Shown piece after piece: positions 1-9,852 of a stretch of DNA of 64,000 nucleotides. Numbering within the stretch: the first letter of the stretch is position 1; each line of letters opens with the position of its first letter. Source of the DNA: Anthostomella pinea. Its lineage: Eukaryota; Ascomycota; Sordariomycetes; Xylariales; Xylariaceae. The stretch is taken from assembly GCA_963556695.1 (NCBI GenBank), contig CAUWAG010000012.1:4794381-4858380 (forward strand). The letters run 5' to 3'. Both the position numbers and the translations under genes were made by a program. The notes below the pieces were generated by a model. The model was given only the letters and a program-made list of their open reading frames with translations, was not told where the DNA came from and ran no database searches.

Positions 1-1884
1 TTCCAAGCTACTAGCCGGCTGTCATGCCACTCGTGCCACATGGTGCTCTTGATGGGCAGACTGGTGCTCCTCAGGAAGCCCAAATACCGACCGGAAAAGG
101 AGTTGCCATCGACATCAGGTAGGTACTTGTAGTTGAACTGGACTCCGAGCGTCTGGCCCAGAACTACGTCGTACTCGGCATCTGTGTAGGGGCAGCGCGC
201 TTCGTCTTCTTGCGGCTTGAAGTCGGGGTCGCAGAAAAGATCGGTAAATCCCACATCGGCCCACTGCGACACCCAGGAGCCCAAGCGCTGTTCCTTCTGG
301 GCTGCGATGTTGTAGATGGTATCGGGCAGCTCAAAGTTATTGGGCCGTTCTACTTCTTCCTCGGCGCGGGTGAGTTTGGTTCCGTTGTTCATCGAGACGA
401 ACCGATGCCGTTGGAAACCCCGCCAATTGGACTCATTGTTCCGTCCGCCGGTAGCTACTCCACGCCAGATTAGGTCGCCAAACTTCTCTTTCCATGGCGG
501 GCCATGATCGTCTCCTCCGGTGAACCTCTCTTCCTCGTTCCAGTACATGGGCGCAGGCAGAAGGATCTCATTGTTAGTGGCTAGTTTGCTTCCTCCAAAC
601 AGGGGGAAGAGGACTTGGGTAGTCGAGGTCGACAATGGCTTGATGAAGATGCCTTCCAGTCCTTGCAAGTCAGGCTGATGGCAGAACTCGGTGGACAAGG
701 TGAAATTGGAGACATAGCCTTGGTATTGGTGGGGTGTGGCCCACGAGGGCGAGAAACTCGGCGTATCGTTGTAGGATTCCAGAATCGGTGTCTTGCGAGC
801 TGGACTGTCTGGTGAGCAACCCCGGCGAGCGATCGCCCAGTAAGGATCTGGAACAATGACAAGTCAGCGCCTCGGTCAGACCCGAGTCTATCAAATATAG
901 CTTACCAGTATCTTCCCAGTATTTCTCCCTGGTTGCTGGAGACTTATCACCTTTCCCAGGGGCAGGCAATGACTGGAATTCCCGGACGACATTTTTGACC
1001 GGAGTGATGACGCGCGCCTGATCGCCCTTCCGCATTAATGTAGACATGTCCTCCCACGGCACAATAACTCGAGGCTCGTCCATGGCGTTCAGGGCAATGT
1101 CCATATCGGGAAGCAGGTGTTCGATGGTTTTGAACATGTCCAGCCATATCTGCGTCCAGAACCAATCACTCTTGGCGCTGGCGCTGCCACTGCGGATGTT
1201 GATGGTCATTTCGAAGTCCCATGCCTCCTTGCGAATGCGTCTCGGATCAACACCCCAGAAGGGGTTCAGATCGTGATAAATCTGGTCAAAGAAGTCCTCA
1301 ACCATCACGGCATCGTTCTCCTTAGCAAAGTTGTACCATTTGTCAAAGCCCGGGGGGGGGTGTCTGCCGCGGCGCTTGCGGTATGCGTCTGCAGCTTCGG
1401 CCAGCGTGCGAGACTGCTTGGCAAGCATGCTAGTAAAGTCCTTCTCGGCGCCGTCTATCAGCTGGTCGATGGGATGGGTGGCCGGTGTCTCGTGGTCAGG
1501 CTGTTGGGGCTTTGACTTGGAATCGCCCTTTGATTTCCAGTCGCCCTTTGGACTCGACTCGACGACAGGCGCATCGTGCTTGTCGGGTGTTTGTTTCTTG
1601 TCATCGGCAACGTTTTGAACCTGCTCATGGCTATTGGGTATTGGCTGTTGCACTGGCGGGCTGTCGGTCTCGGGGGTGCGGTGGGTGGAAGAGCCGTGGC
1701 CGGCAGACATGTAATTTTCGGCATCGGAGGCATGACTTGTATCATGAGACAGGTAAAAGAAGAGGCATAGCAGCAGCACGGCCGGGAATATGTATCGTAT
1801 TAGATGCGACGGCCGCCTCGGGGGGAAAGCGGGCGACCGCATGGCGAGACAGTGGCGTCGGTCGCCTGTTTCGGTTCGAGGCAT
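1..1884 (-). CDS. Fungal GT90 (CAP10-like) glycosyltransferase, C-terminus cut by window edge
   Basis: Probable type II Golgi membrane glycosyltransferase of the CAP10/GT90 family; characterised fungal relatives add xylose to glycans, but the substrate here cannot be read from sequence. From the ATG at 1884 the protein has a short basic tail, one hydrophobic anchor (about residues 28-46), a low-complexity P/D/K/S-rich stem, then family motifs: HPPPGFDKWY, DPYWAIARRGCSPDSPAR, GDDHGPPWKEKFGDLIWRG and LPDVDGNSFSGRYLGFLRS. A 58-nt intron (905 down to 848, GTAAGC...TTCCAG) joins the exons in frame (GATACTG|ATCCTTAC). No stops or frameshifts are visible. Upstream in-frame ATGs at 2040 and 1842 are alternative starts; 1884 is preferred because it gives a short cytosolic tail before the anchor. 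The 3' exon runs off base 1. It looks like a core gene, unlike the damaged sequence right of 7 kb. Confidence 0.85.
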
Positions 1885-2134
1885 GCGCTCGTTGAGGGGA
1901 GGAGAAATGCGGCCAGATGTCTCGATGCGATATGTCGAGGAGGGGACTCGGATCAGCCTGGTACTGGTCACCAATCCGAAGGTGATGGAGACGTGACGGT
2001 TCAAGCTGTGGCATGCGTCGGCGCCGAGGTGAGATACCACCCGTCAGACATGTAGAGGCAATGAACCGCAACGCGCCCCAGTCCTGAAGGCGCGTATCCG
2101 TACAACGACTCTAGTCCACCTGCGTCCGTGGGCC

Positions 2135-2161
2135 TGGTGGTGGTGGTGGTGGTGGTGGTGG
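2135..2161. repeat. (TGG)9 microsatellite in the GT90 upstream region
   Basis: Nine perfect TGG units, followed at 2197-2216 by a short GACGCT run. Both lie upstream of the GT90 start, in promoter or 5' UTR sequence. No function can be inferred. Confidence 0.9.
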
Positions 2162-2400
2162 TTCGCAGTCTTGGACGTCGCGCTTGATGTGCCTGCCGCT
2201 GACGCTGACGCTGACGCTGTCGCGGTCGCCGTGGTCGTTGCTATCAAGCTCAGTTAGCAGTAGCCAACATCTCGGCACGGGGTAGACCCAGATATGCGAG
2301 AATGATCGCGGAGGAACTGGGGAGATAGGAAGTATAGGGGCATATGAAGAGAATGTAGGTAATGAGGCAGTTGAGGGTGTGAGGGTCGAGAGATTTCGCA

Positions 2401-4500
2401 ACGTTTGCGGCTGTAGGCGGCCGCGCTGCTAATTACCTTACCTTAATGAAAGGTGGCACAGTGCCAGTAATAGTGTGACACGGTGTTGATGCAACATCCC
2501 ATACATCCTCCGATCCTTCTTCACCACCACAGCACACCTGCAGTGAGGACAACAAGCAACTTTGCATGCATTGTACCTACATGTAGCGAAAAGGGGGACG
2601 GATCTACCATAATCACGGGTTTAATTGACAGGCAGAACGGCGGCAAAATCCTCCCTCCCTCCTACACCACCAAAAACAATTATCATTCTGGAATAGGTAA
2701 GTTATTGACGCCGTTCTGACAGGCCGGTAGAGCCTCTACTGTGCAGACTATGTAAGGTCCTAGGTAAGGTATTGTTATTAGCCGACGTGGGGAACAGCCC
2801 AGATCCCCAGGTTCCACTGCGGGATTCAATCTCCATCATCCTGCGAGTTCGACTGGCCAGTGACAGTTGAGTCCGTCCATCTCAATACATGCATGTGTGT
2901 AATTATACTCAACTTGAAGTATCACGGTTGCGCTCGTGTAGGGTTTCATGTTATTTGTCCCTTGTCCCTCGCCTTCGGAATATCCACCTTGTATACTTGA
3001 AGAGAGCCACAATAAAGTCAACCAATAGTATTGGTTGGAGCGAGGAAAGACCACCAATCAACGGGGCCCTTCTAGTACTCCTTGCTTCTAAACTTGCTCC
3101 TAAATTAAACCTCCTGCATAACTTGGAAATGAGGCTCAACTCAACCTTGATCTATTCGAGCCTTATCTCGACAAGCCAGTTGAGTCCTCCTTTGCGCCAC
3201 GGCTGGATCTACACTGCACGAACACAGGACATAGACTTCCGGTCCGTAGGCCTTGCAGGATGCCTCCACGCATCCTTCGAGTGCCGGCGCCGGCTAGCTT
3301 GACGTGCTTTTCTGCCATACCGGGACTCGAGCTTGCTCCAAAGGACCTCGGGGACGATTCATTGTTGACCTCCATGTCTTCGTACGGGAGTGACGGTGTA
3401 CAGGTACCCCTCATTCCAGCTCTCATTATTTACGGTCCTCGTGGTACCGGTACTGAGCGTTGCCACTTGTCCTCTTTGCTGGTCCCTTGTGATCAATGAG
3501 ATCTCGAACGTGTCTTGTTTTACCCAGATACATGACCCGAGCCGGGCCGCTGCGCATGACGAGGGACAGGAGCAATCTGAGCCGATGCAGACCTACCATG
3601 CCGTACTCACAGCGGAAAAGACATTTGATATCTGGCCTGTTGTACATAGGTAGGTAGTTGTACATGCAGTAACAAGGAAGGTATAGTGATAATGACAGTG
3701 ACGGTGTGTGCTGTAATCATTCCACCGAGGATCCTTCAACTTCTCCTGTCGGTGTACGATGTATACCCGGTGATAATTGTAGGGCGGTGAGCCAACTCTG
3801 CAGATGTTGTGCGAACGCCCCATACAAGTCCTAGCGCAGCTCGGTGACAGACAGCACTCGTACAACCGAGCAAGTCAACCCGGCATGTAGTCAATCGCTA
3901 AACCGGGACCGGAACCGAGACCCGGATACTATGAGTGAGACCTCCGGATCACGGCCGAGAACAGACCAGCGGGCGTCTGCAGAGCGATGTTAGGAGTCGC
4001 ACACAGACATCGAGGTACAATACAGATCATGGAGACCCGGAGAGTTTTGTTGAGCTCTGATGGAACTTGGTGGGGAACTGGATGGCATTGCACTTCAGTC
4101 ATGGTTCCAGGGGCAAATCTGCTGTGATGATGAATCACTGATTAACTGCCTATTCCTGTGTAAACCCCTCTTCCACATCGCCCTCTTCCACATCGCCCTC
4201 TTCTTGACTGGTGAGACAGGGGCGGTCAGATTTGGCGAGTCTGGCGTCAGCTAAAAGACGAAGGTTGCTTATGTCACGGGCCGGCCAGATCATGCACACA
4301 TAATCGACCGGCAGTGACAGTGATGCTATGATGGTTTCATCTCGAGATCATCTCGATATCTCACATGGGACGCAGCGCAGACGGAGACTCTGCCATGGCC
4401 TAGACCACCCAGAACGACATGCGACGAACACTGAGGTGCAGTAGAGAGAGAACAATGGACACACGAGGAGTAGACTTTGTTATGGCACTATTACACGTCA
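2401..4500. other. Intergenic region, no gene recognised
   Basis: Spacer between the GT90 promoter side and the 3' end of the mtf1 gene. Short open frames occur on both strands, but none has a recognisable domain, exon structure or composition. The only local structure seen is a 17-bp unit repeated about twice at 4168-4203 (CCTCTTCCACATCG core). No tRNA or other RNA gene was recognised. Confidence 0.6.
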
Positions 4501-4574
4501 TTTAATCACGACATCGCAGTGTCGCAGCATCACCAGAGAGGTGCGGCGTCCAGACCGCACATCGAGACATCTTA

Positions 4575-6395
4575 TCAGTTGGCGACGGGTCCCGACTCGT
4601 CGTACTTATCCCAGTCTTCCTGCGTTCGTGCAACCAGCTCGTGGAACTCCGGGCGAAAGGGCCACTCCATCCATAGTTCGAGGAGCTCCTCCCATTGCCC
4701 TGCATTCAACAGCCTCGCTGTCGGCTCTGCATGCTTCAGGTGGTCAAGGAAGCCCCCACGGGCAAAATCCTTACCACTCTTCCAGCGTGGGAGGATATAG
4801 TCAGCGGCACCGGGCCACAGAGCATCCAAGGTCTGACCCAGCGGCTGCGTACCTTGGTTCATCAGAGAACCAGTGATCAGCTCGAACGAATCGGCGGCGC
4901 GGTTCGAGTTTGGCCCCGTCTGGCGGAGCAGCGGATGTACCACCTTGGGCTGGATATCGAGGAGGCTGCACTCAATATTAGGGAAGAACTCGGCAGGCCG
5001 TACCACCATCGGGTCGTATTGTCGACGGTCCCAATTGAGCAACGGCGGGTCCTGACGCCAGAGGTGGATATTGTCTTTGTATGTGGTGAACTCGCCAATC
5101 ATTCCCTGACCCCCCTGACAAAGCGCAAGGAACTCTGCCTCGGCTGCCTCAATCGACTTGGGGGTTGCCCTGCTGGATTTGTGCAGGGCAACGACGCGAT
5201 CGAGGGCAGTTTGCAGCTCAAGCATTCGCTGGTGCTTCCTGTCCTCCGAGCTCGACCTCCACCGGTAGCGTTGCAGGGCCTTGAAATCCTCGGAGCCTTT
5301 GGCGAAAAGATCCTCATCGTGCGCCGTCTCCAGGTCCGACAGAGTGGCTTGAAAGGGCCTCTGGAAGGTTGGCAGCGACTTTCCCGGCACGGGTCCCTTC
5401 ACCCGGGATTTGGACGCGGCTAGGGCTCCCTTCAAAGACTCGGGTTCTCTGCCCGCAGGCATTCGCATCTTGGCAGCCCGCATCCTCTTCAGTGTTGTCC
5501 TGTTGCTGTCGTTGATGATGGCGTCCTCGCGGATGAACCAGGGCGATTCGGGCACGTCGCGGCCACATACCTCGTGGACGTACTCGCACAAAAGCTCGAA
5601 TTCGAGGGCGCCCCGCCTCCGCTTCTGCATAGATTTCGGAATGACGCCCCCCTTGTCGTCGCTCCTGGTCCATACCAGCATGCGGACCAGCCCGTACCGC
5701 TGGAATAGGTTGCTCGTACGGACGGCGTCGACAAACTGGTGTAGCAATAGTTGTGCCATGGATTCGAAGGTGTGGAAGCGCTTCTTGGGGTGGAAGGAGA
5801 AGTTGGCGGTGACGAGGAGGGTGTCGTTCTGGCGCATCTGTTCGGCGGGCTCGGGGACGACTTGGTGTGGCAAATACTCTGGGGTCAAAATGGAGTTGAG
5901 GTCTCGCCAGACGAGACCCGACTTGGGAACGATGGTGGCGCCGGGCCGCTCGAGGATGGGCTCGAGGAATGGCCGATACAACTCGGCGTCGGGCTCCATC
6001 AGGATGTGGGATCGGGGCTGGAGGCGTTCGTGTAGCTTGCGACTCCATACTCCGGCGCCCGGGTTGATGTCGATGATGTCGCAGCCCTTGTGTCGGTCGA
6101 GCGAAGAGCCAACGTAGGAGAGGATGTCGTCACATAGCCCGTCACTGACGATGTTGACCCTGGTCTTGTCGCCCTGGACATCCTTCGTCTTTTCTTTCGT
6201 CTTCTTGGCACCGGGTCCCCGCGTGGGTTTCCATAGGCCGGTTGCGACGAGCTGTTCGGCTACGGGGCCTTCGGATTGCACAATGGCTTTTTCGAGATGG
6301 GGCGGTCCCGGTCTGTGACATGTCGACGACAGCAGCCGCTTGCTGACGGGAAGTCTGAGGAGGGCGGCCGGCACATGGCTGCGGACAGTAAACAT
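4575..6395 (-). CDS. mtf1: Mitochondrial transcription factor 1 (rRNA adenine dimethyltransferase-like)
   Basis: Nuclear-encoded specificity factor for mitochondrial RNA polymerase, a family derived from rRNA adenine N6-dimethyltransferases. From the ATG at 6395 it is 606 aa and begins with an arginine/serine-rich, acid-free presequence (MFTVRSHVPAALLRLPVSKR) typical of matrix import. Residues about 105-118 hold the SAM-fold glycine motif DINPGAGVWS with a downstream acidic turn (LMEPD). Further on are the family-like NDTLLVTANFSFHP strand, a long basic middle region and an acidic C-terminus. A single exon with no damage. The frame stays open upstream to 6542, which would add 49 residues; I prefer 6395 because it places the presequence at the N-terminus. 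It is divergently separated from the repeat-rich DNA right of 7 kb and marks the end of the core block. Confidence 0.85.
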   Translation of the reverse strand: MFTVRSHVPAALLRLPVSKRLLSSTCHRPGPPHLEKAIVQSEGPVAEQLVATGLWKPTRGPGAKKTKEKTKDVQGDKTRVNIVSDGLCDDILSYVGSSLDRHKGCDIIDINPGAGVWSRKLHERLQPRSHILMEPDAELYRPFLEPILERPGATIVPKSGLVWRDLNSILTPEYLPHQVVPEPAEQMRQNDTLLVTANFSFHPKKRFHTFESMAQLLLHQFVDAVRTSNLFQRYGLVRMLVWTRSDDKGGVIPKSMQKRRRGALEFELLCEYVHEVCGRDVPESPWFIREDAIINDSNRTTLKRMRAAKMRMPAGREPESLKGALAASKSRVKGPVPGKSLPTFQRPFQATLSDLETAHDEDLFAKGSEDFKALQRYRWRSSSEDRKHQRMLELQTALDRVVALHKSSRATPKSIEAAEAEFLALCQGGQGMIGEFTTYKDNIHLWRQDPPLLNWDRRQYDPMVVRPAEFFPNIECSLLDIQPKVVHPLLRQTGPNSNRAADSFELITGSLMNQGTQPLGQTLDALWPGAADYILPRWKSGKDFARGGFLDHLKHAEPTARLLNAGQWEELLELWMEWPFRPEFHELVARTQEDWDKYDESGPVAN

Positions 6396-6542
6396 ATGAA
6401 ATGAGCGACGAGGGGTGGGAGAACAAACAAAAGAGGGAGTGATACTCGTTGCTAGTGTTGGTCTCTGCCTTGCCGTATGTTGTGGCGCCCGTCTCCCAAT
6501 CTCCTGATATACCAGTAGAGCGGTAGAGCGGTGCTGCTTCAA

Positions 6543-7002
6543 TGCGAGAAGCTCCCGAACTCCAAGCTAGAATTTAAGTGGGTACGGGTGGGTACCGGGG
6601 GCGTGGAGTTTCTGCCCGTTGCGACCGCTAAGCCCGTGGACCCACTCCGGCACGGTAACACAGACCTCGGCATCCCGCCGCCGGCCGTCATAGGCGCAAT
6701 AACCTCACAGTTGAACACAACCTAACCTACCTACCTCGTTAAAGTCGAATTTGACGGCAGTGTGTCTGCACGAAACGTGGATAAGCTGTAGGTCCAGGGT
6801 CCAACCTAATTGCCTGGGCCCATTCCATGACGTTCAGATACCGATTGACGGACTTATAACTGGCAACCAGCAACTCCCCCAAGACCCCAGTCTGTGAGAG
6901 CTGGAGTGAGATGTGAGGGACCACACCGCTAACAATGGAGATAGTGAGGGCAATGGCAATGGCGACGACATGGTTTTTTTCTCGAATCCTAGGCATTATT
7001 CC
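6543..7002. other. mtf1 upstream region; start of accessory DNA
   Basis: No gene seen. The 19-bp string ending at 7006 (CCTAGGCATTATTCCCAAA) recurs in inverse orientation at 9544-9562, upstream of the TLH 5' exon, so TLH-type flanking sequence already begins here. Confidence 0.6.
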
Positions 7003-7094
7003 CAAATCAACTCTACTAGAGTTGATTTGCGCACGGACCCGCACGTGGCCCACGCGGGCACGTGCACGGTGACAAGGGGGGTAGAGTTGATTTG
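7003..7094. repeat. Three copies of a 13-bp inverted/direct repeat
   Basis: CAAATCAACTCTA at 7003-7015 and its exact reverse complement TAGAGTTGATTTG at 7017-7029 form a near-perfect hairpin. The second form recurs at 7082-7094, so the 92-bp segment is bounded by 13-bp inverted repeats. Between them lies a GC-rich stretch with CACGTG-type palindromes. It sits exactly where homology to the TLH gene begins (7095) and may be a small non-autonomous insertion or deletion scar. Confidence 0.5.
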
Positions 7095-7881
7095 GTTCCC
7101 GGTCGAGACACATCTGAAAGCTGCTGGCCACATGTCGCGAACAGCGTAACAATAACGACGCGAGATTGCGCAACAAGTCCAGCATATTCCCGGCATCTTT
7201 TCTAGCCAGGCGCAACTACAAGCCGGCTTTGAGTTCCCGCCACCCGAGTGCGCTGCCAACCCGCATCTGCAGCCGCCAGAGAGAGACGGGCTGGCATGTA
7301 CGCAGTGCCCACACATCAGCCGGCAGGTTCAAAAGATGCAAGGCCACTGCCGAGCAGCACACAGATGGACCAACCCGCGAAATCGAGGTCGGGTCGCAGG
7401 AGGGCAAGACACCGCAGCAGAAGACAAGGTGCCGTGGCGTACAGGCGTGGCGTGCCAGAGGTTCTTCCGCAATCGGGCGGCAAGCGGCTGGTTCGAGGTG
7501 GAGCGGCTGTCGAACAAGCAGACTGCGACCGCCGGAACTGATACAGGAGCAGGCGGCAGCACCAACAGCGACACGTGGCAGCTCATGCTAGCGGCATATG
7601 ACGTCAAACTGGCAACAGAAGAGGAGGAGCGGCGACGGAAGGCGGACGGGCCCGGCGGAATCGACGCGGACTCGACGTGGGTTCGGGAGATGGGCTGGGC
7701 CAGGCATCTTGAAGGCAAGGATCTGGTGGTATTGCACGACGCCAGCTTGGGCCCGCTGTCGAGAGCTGCGCTGGAGAGGCTGCGTGACATGACATCAAAG
7801 GACGAGCAGCAGCAGCTAACACGGCTCGCCGAGAGCTTCGACCGGGAGGTGGCGCGGTGCACGGCACGGCTGGAGCTGTAA
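7095..7881 (+). pseudogene. TLH (telomere-linked RecQ helicase) paralogue, 5' fragment
   Basis: Colinear with the N-terminal part of the TLH gene split between 8881-9099 and 37532-42189. It starts at a HLKAAGH motif (partner of CKECGFGC zinc-binding residues lost upstream). It continues through a second zinc-finger-like motif, CTQCPHIS...HCRAAH (7303-7368), and stretches such as SDTWQLMLAAYD and DGPGGIDAD. It stops abruptly after ARLEL, where homology to TLH ends at 7878. Stops TAA-CAA-TAA near 7148 break the frame. The helicase domain is absent. The pair of C2H2-like motifs resembles the OrsD/DUF3505 N-terminus found on many fungal TLH-type helicases. A truncated, non-functional relic. Confidence 0.75.
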
Positions 7882-8313
7882 TAAGGATGGGTGTCCTCAT
7901 TGGCGAGATCGCCTGGGCAGCGAATTCACTTTAAGCAAGAAGATTGGTATCAAAGCCGATAGACGTCGGTCTTGATCTGTAGATATGCGAGAAAGGGCCA
8001 GAAGATTCGATTGTCCAGCTTAGTAATTTAGAAATCTTAAAAACCGAGTGATTAACTTATCATCGACGTACGGTTGAGTCATATAAGGCGAAAGCCAATT
8101 TGGGAGGAAAGGGTTCGCTAGAGATGGTAGATGACCCTTTAGAGCTCCTTGAGACATGCTCAACACTGAGGCGAGAACGAAAGTGGCAGCTGGGATTCGA
8201 GACGTTCCCATGTGCCAAGGTGTTTAGGAATAGTATTTAAAGCAGGCGGTCGTCCCTCGCGCCTTGATCCCAATCTTACCTCTTTTTTGAAAACACCATC
8301 CAGCCCATTCACT
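7882..8313. other. Spacer with promoter-like end
   Basis: No gene recognised. A TATTTAAA-type box near 8235 and a pyrimidine-rich tract at 8270-8310 lie just upstream of the ATG at 8314 and look like a fungal promoter. A minus-strand 63-aa frame at 8020-8211 with a hydrophobic N-terminus is noted but not supported. Confidence 0.4.
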
Positions 8314-8640
8314 ATGGACTACCTTCAAGAAATGCTAGGCTACCCTTGGGCTTCCGACCCTAAATTGCCATCTTCTGTCTGCATTCTCGATACATGTGAC
8401 GACGACCATTTCGACTGCAATTTCTGGGGCATTCCTCTCGACAACACCTCCGTGGTACACGGCGGCTGGCCCACGCTACCTGCCTATACTGCTCTTTTGA
8501 GCGACTTGTTTCACTTTATTCTGATGCGTGCTTTTGGGCGAATTTATTCAAGATATCCGATGAGACTGCCGTCCCACCAGATAGGAGTCCTGACAACCCG
8601 ATTGATCTTACCGCCGGTTCAGATATTCACCCCTCTTTAG
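8314..8640 (+). CDS. Hypothetical protein, possibly truncated
   Basis: 109-aa open frame beginning MDYLQEMLGYPWASDPK, with a Cys/Asp-rich stretch (CDDDHFDCNFWG) and a hydrophobic helix around LLSDLFHFILM. I do not recognise the family. In its favour are a TATA-like box, a pyrimidine-rich leader and a good start context (cactATGG). Against it are the short length and an abrupt end about 100 bp before the copia fragment, so the gene may be truncated or contain an unseen intron. Confidence 0.35.
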   Translation: MDYLQEMLGYPWASDPKLPSSVCILDTCDDDHFDCNFWGIPLDNTSVVHGGWPTLPAYTALLSDLFHFILMRAFGRIYSRYPMRLPSHQIGVLTTRLILPPVQIFTPL

Positions 8641-8746
8641 CAGGAGAACAGGGAAGGAGGCCGTTCAGACGTCCCCAAGCTCGGGGTTCGGGACGCAGAG
8701 CCCAGTCTCATAGGCTCAAACCCGCCGCCGTCCCGAACGTTCACAG

Positions 8747-8880
8747 CAGATGTATCGCCAGGGATGGTATCTGATGATCCGCGATCTGTTTGACCCCCAT
8801 GGGACATGGGTGGCATCATTCCACCAGGGAATGTACGTTCAGACAGAGATCCCTAGTGTCCAGAAGGTCGTATACGGGAT
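8747..8880 (+). mobile_element. Copia fragment (protease/pre-integrase region), 5' side of an inversion breakpoint
   Basis: Encodes 44 aa (MYRQGWYLMIRDLFDPHGTW ... VYGI) that match the copia polyprotein at about 33.04-33.17 kb with three substitutions. Homology begins at CAGATGTATCGCC and ends exactly at CGGGAT (8880). In the full-length copia the next bases are CAATCAAGCCCC, and that continuation is the sequence at the other junction (37531). See the inversion finding. Confidence 0.85.
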
Positions 8881-9099
8881 ACGTAAACGTCTCCTGGAGC
8901 TGATGCTGGGAGCGTATAATGCCGTCCAGCTGCTGTGCGGCCTCCGCGACCGATTTCCGCTGCTGCGCCGTTCTCGACGCGTGTCCAGCCGCTTTGAGAT
9001 GGGACTGTACTTCGTTGGCAATACAGCCGAAGCCGCATTCCTTACAGATTAGTACCCGAAGCTGGGTAGGATAGATGAACGGTTCCATAACGAAAGTCA
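8881..9099 (-). pseudogene. TLH gene, 5' (N-terminal) piece separated from its body
   Basis: Minus-strand reading from MTFVMEPFIYPTQL, through the zinc-binding motif CKECGFGC ... HLKAAGH, to HQLQETFTYP, where it stops at the copia junction. The same region in the 7-kb paralogue continues directly into AANPHLQPP; here that continuation (AANPFLQPP) is at 37544 on the plus strand. Joining the two at TATCCC and GAACCGG gives exactly the spacing (38 nt) seen in the intact paralogue. A start at 9166 is possible but begins in A-rich leader sequence. It probably was the N-terminal exon of the TLH RecQ helicase. Confidence 0.75.
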
Positions 9100-9244
9100 T
9101 AATATGTGTCGTATAATGAATAGAGCAAGTAGAATATAAAGCAAGTTTTTTATTCTGTTTTTGCATGCTACCGACCTACTTGCGCTGTTACCGCTAGCCT
9201 GCGCGCGCCCCTGTCTGGCGTCGCGTATCCCGGTCGGGGGGCCT

Positions 9245-9304
9245 CTTACACCAGCTTACCCTCACTTACCCTTACTTGCCCTCACTTAGCCTCACTTACC
9301 CTAA
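9245..9304. repeat. 10-bp minisatellite (CTTACCCTCA) upstream of TLH
   Basis: Five consecutive, slightly degenerate CTTACCCTCA units at 9255-9304, preceded by a weaker copy. On the minus strand, which is the TLH coding strand, it reads TGAGGGTAAG: G-rich and telomere-like but not TTAGGG. It lies about 150 bp upstream of the TLH start. Confidence 0.75.
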
Positions 9305-9852
9305 TCTGGCCCATGCACGCCCTTCCCGTCGCTGCACTGGGTCGTTAGCGGTACCGTTAGAATCGCCGGATCGAGCTCTATGCCGGAGCGTATTGCGCGT
9401 CCTTTTTACGCCGCGGTCGTAAAAGCAGTCTACTCGATGTCGGGAAAATGCAGCCTACAGGGAAGAGCACGCCGCACGGGCCGCGCGGCACGCCCGGCGG
9501 GCGTCGGAGGCCCGAGCGTTAAATGCAGTCTACTTCAATTCCTTTGGGAATAATGCCTAGGGTCACTCGGCAATTGTTATTGGCCAAAATGCCGCCACTC
9601 CTGGGGTTGGTTCGCTTCGACCGCTCCTGACACACAAGATGATACACCTTGATATTCGCTAGCTCAGAGCTGGGTGCATATCAGAGGTGTGGCTAATCAA
9701 AAAATAACGTTACAGTATTCAGGCATTCATACGCCCGCGAAAGATCAATGACGCTTATATACATACAGTGCTACCCTACATTCCTAAACCAACAACATCG
9801 AGACCAGTATGCCCCGTGACCGCGCACGTGATGGTCTATTCTGGTGCCTGCT
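9305..9852. other. TLH 5' flank / spacer without a recognised gene
   Basis: Contains two copies of GCAGTCTACT (near 9426 and 9525) and the 19-bp string shared with the 7-kb TLH paralogue flank (9544-9562, inverse orientation). No convincing open frame. Confidence 0.5.

Noticed and set aside
1885..2040. Upstream start for the GT90 protein at 2040
   Set aside because: It would add 52 residues with no signal or family similarity before the membrane anchor; the ATG at 1884 gives a normal type II topology.
5314..6048. Long open frames opposite and out of phase with mtf1 (244 aa minus, 235 aa plus)
   Set aside because: They are shadows of the GC-rich mtf1 coding frame, arginine/serine-rich and without domains.
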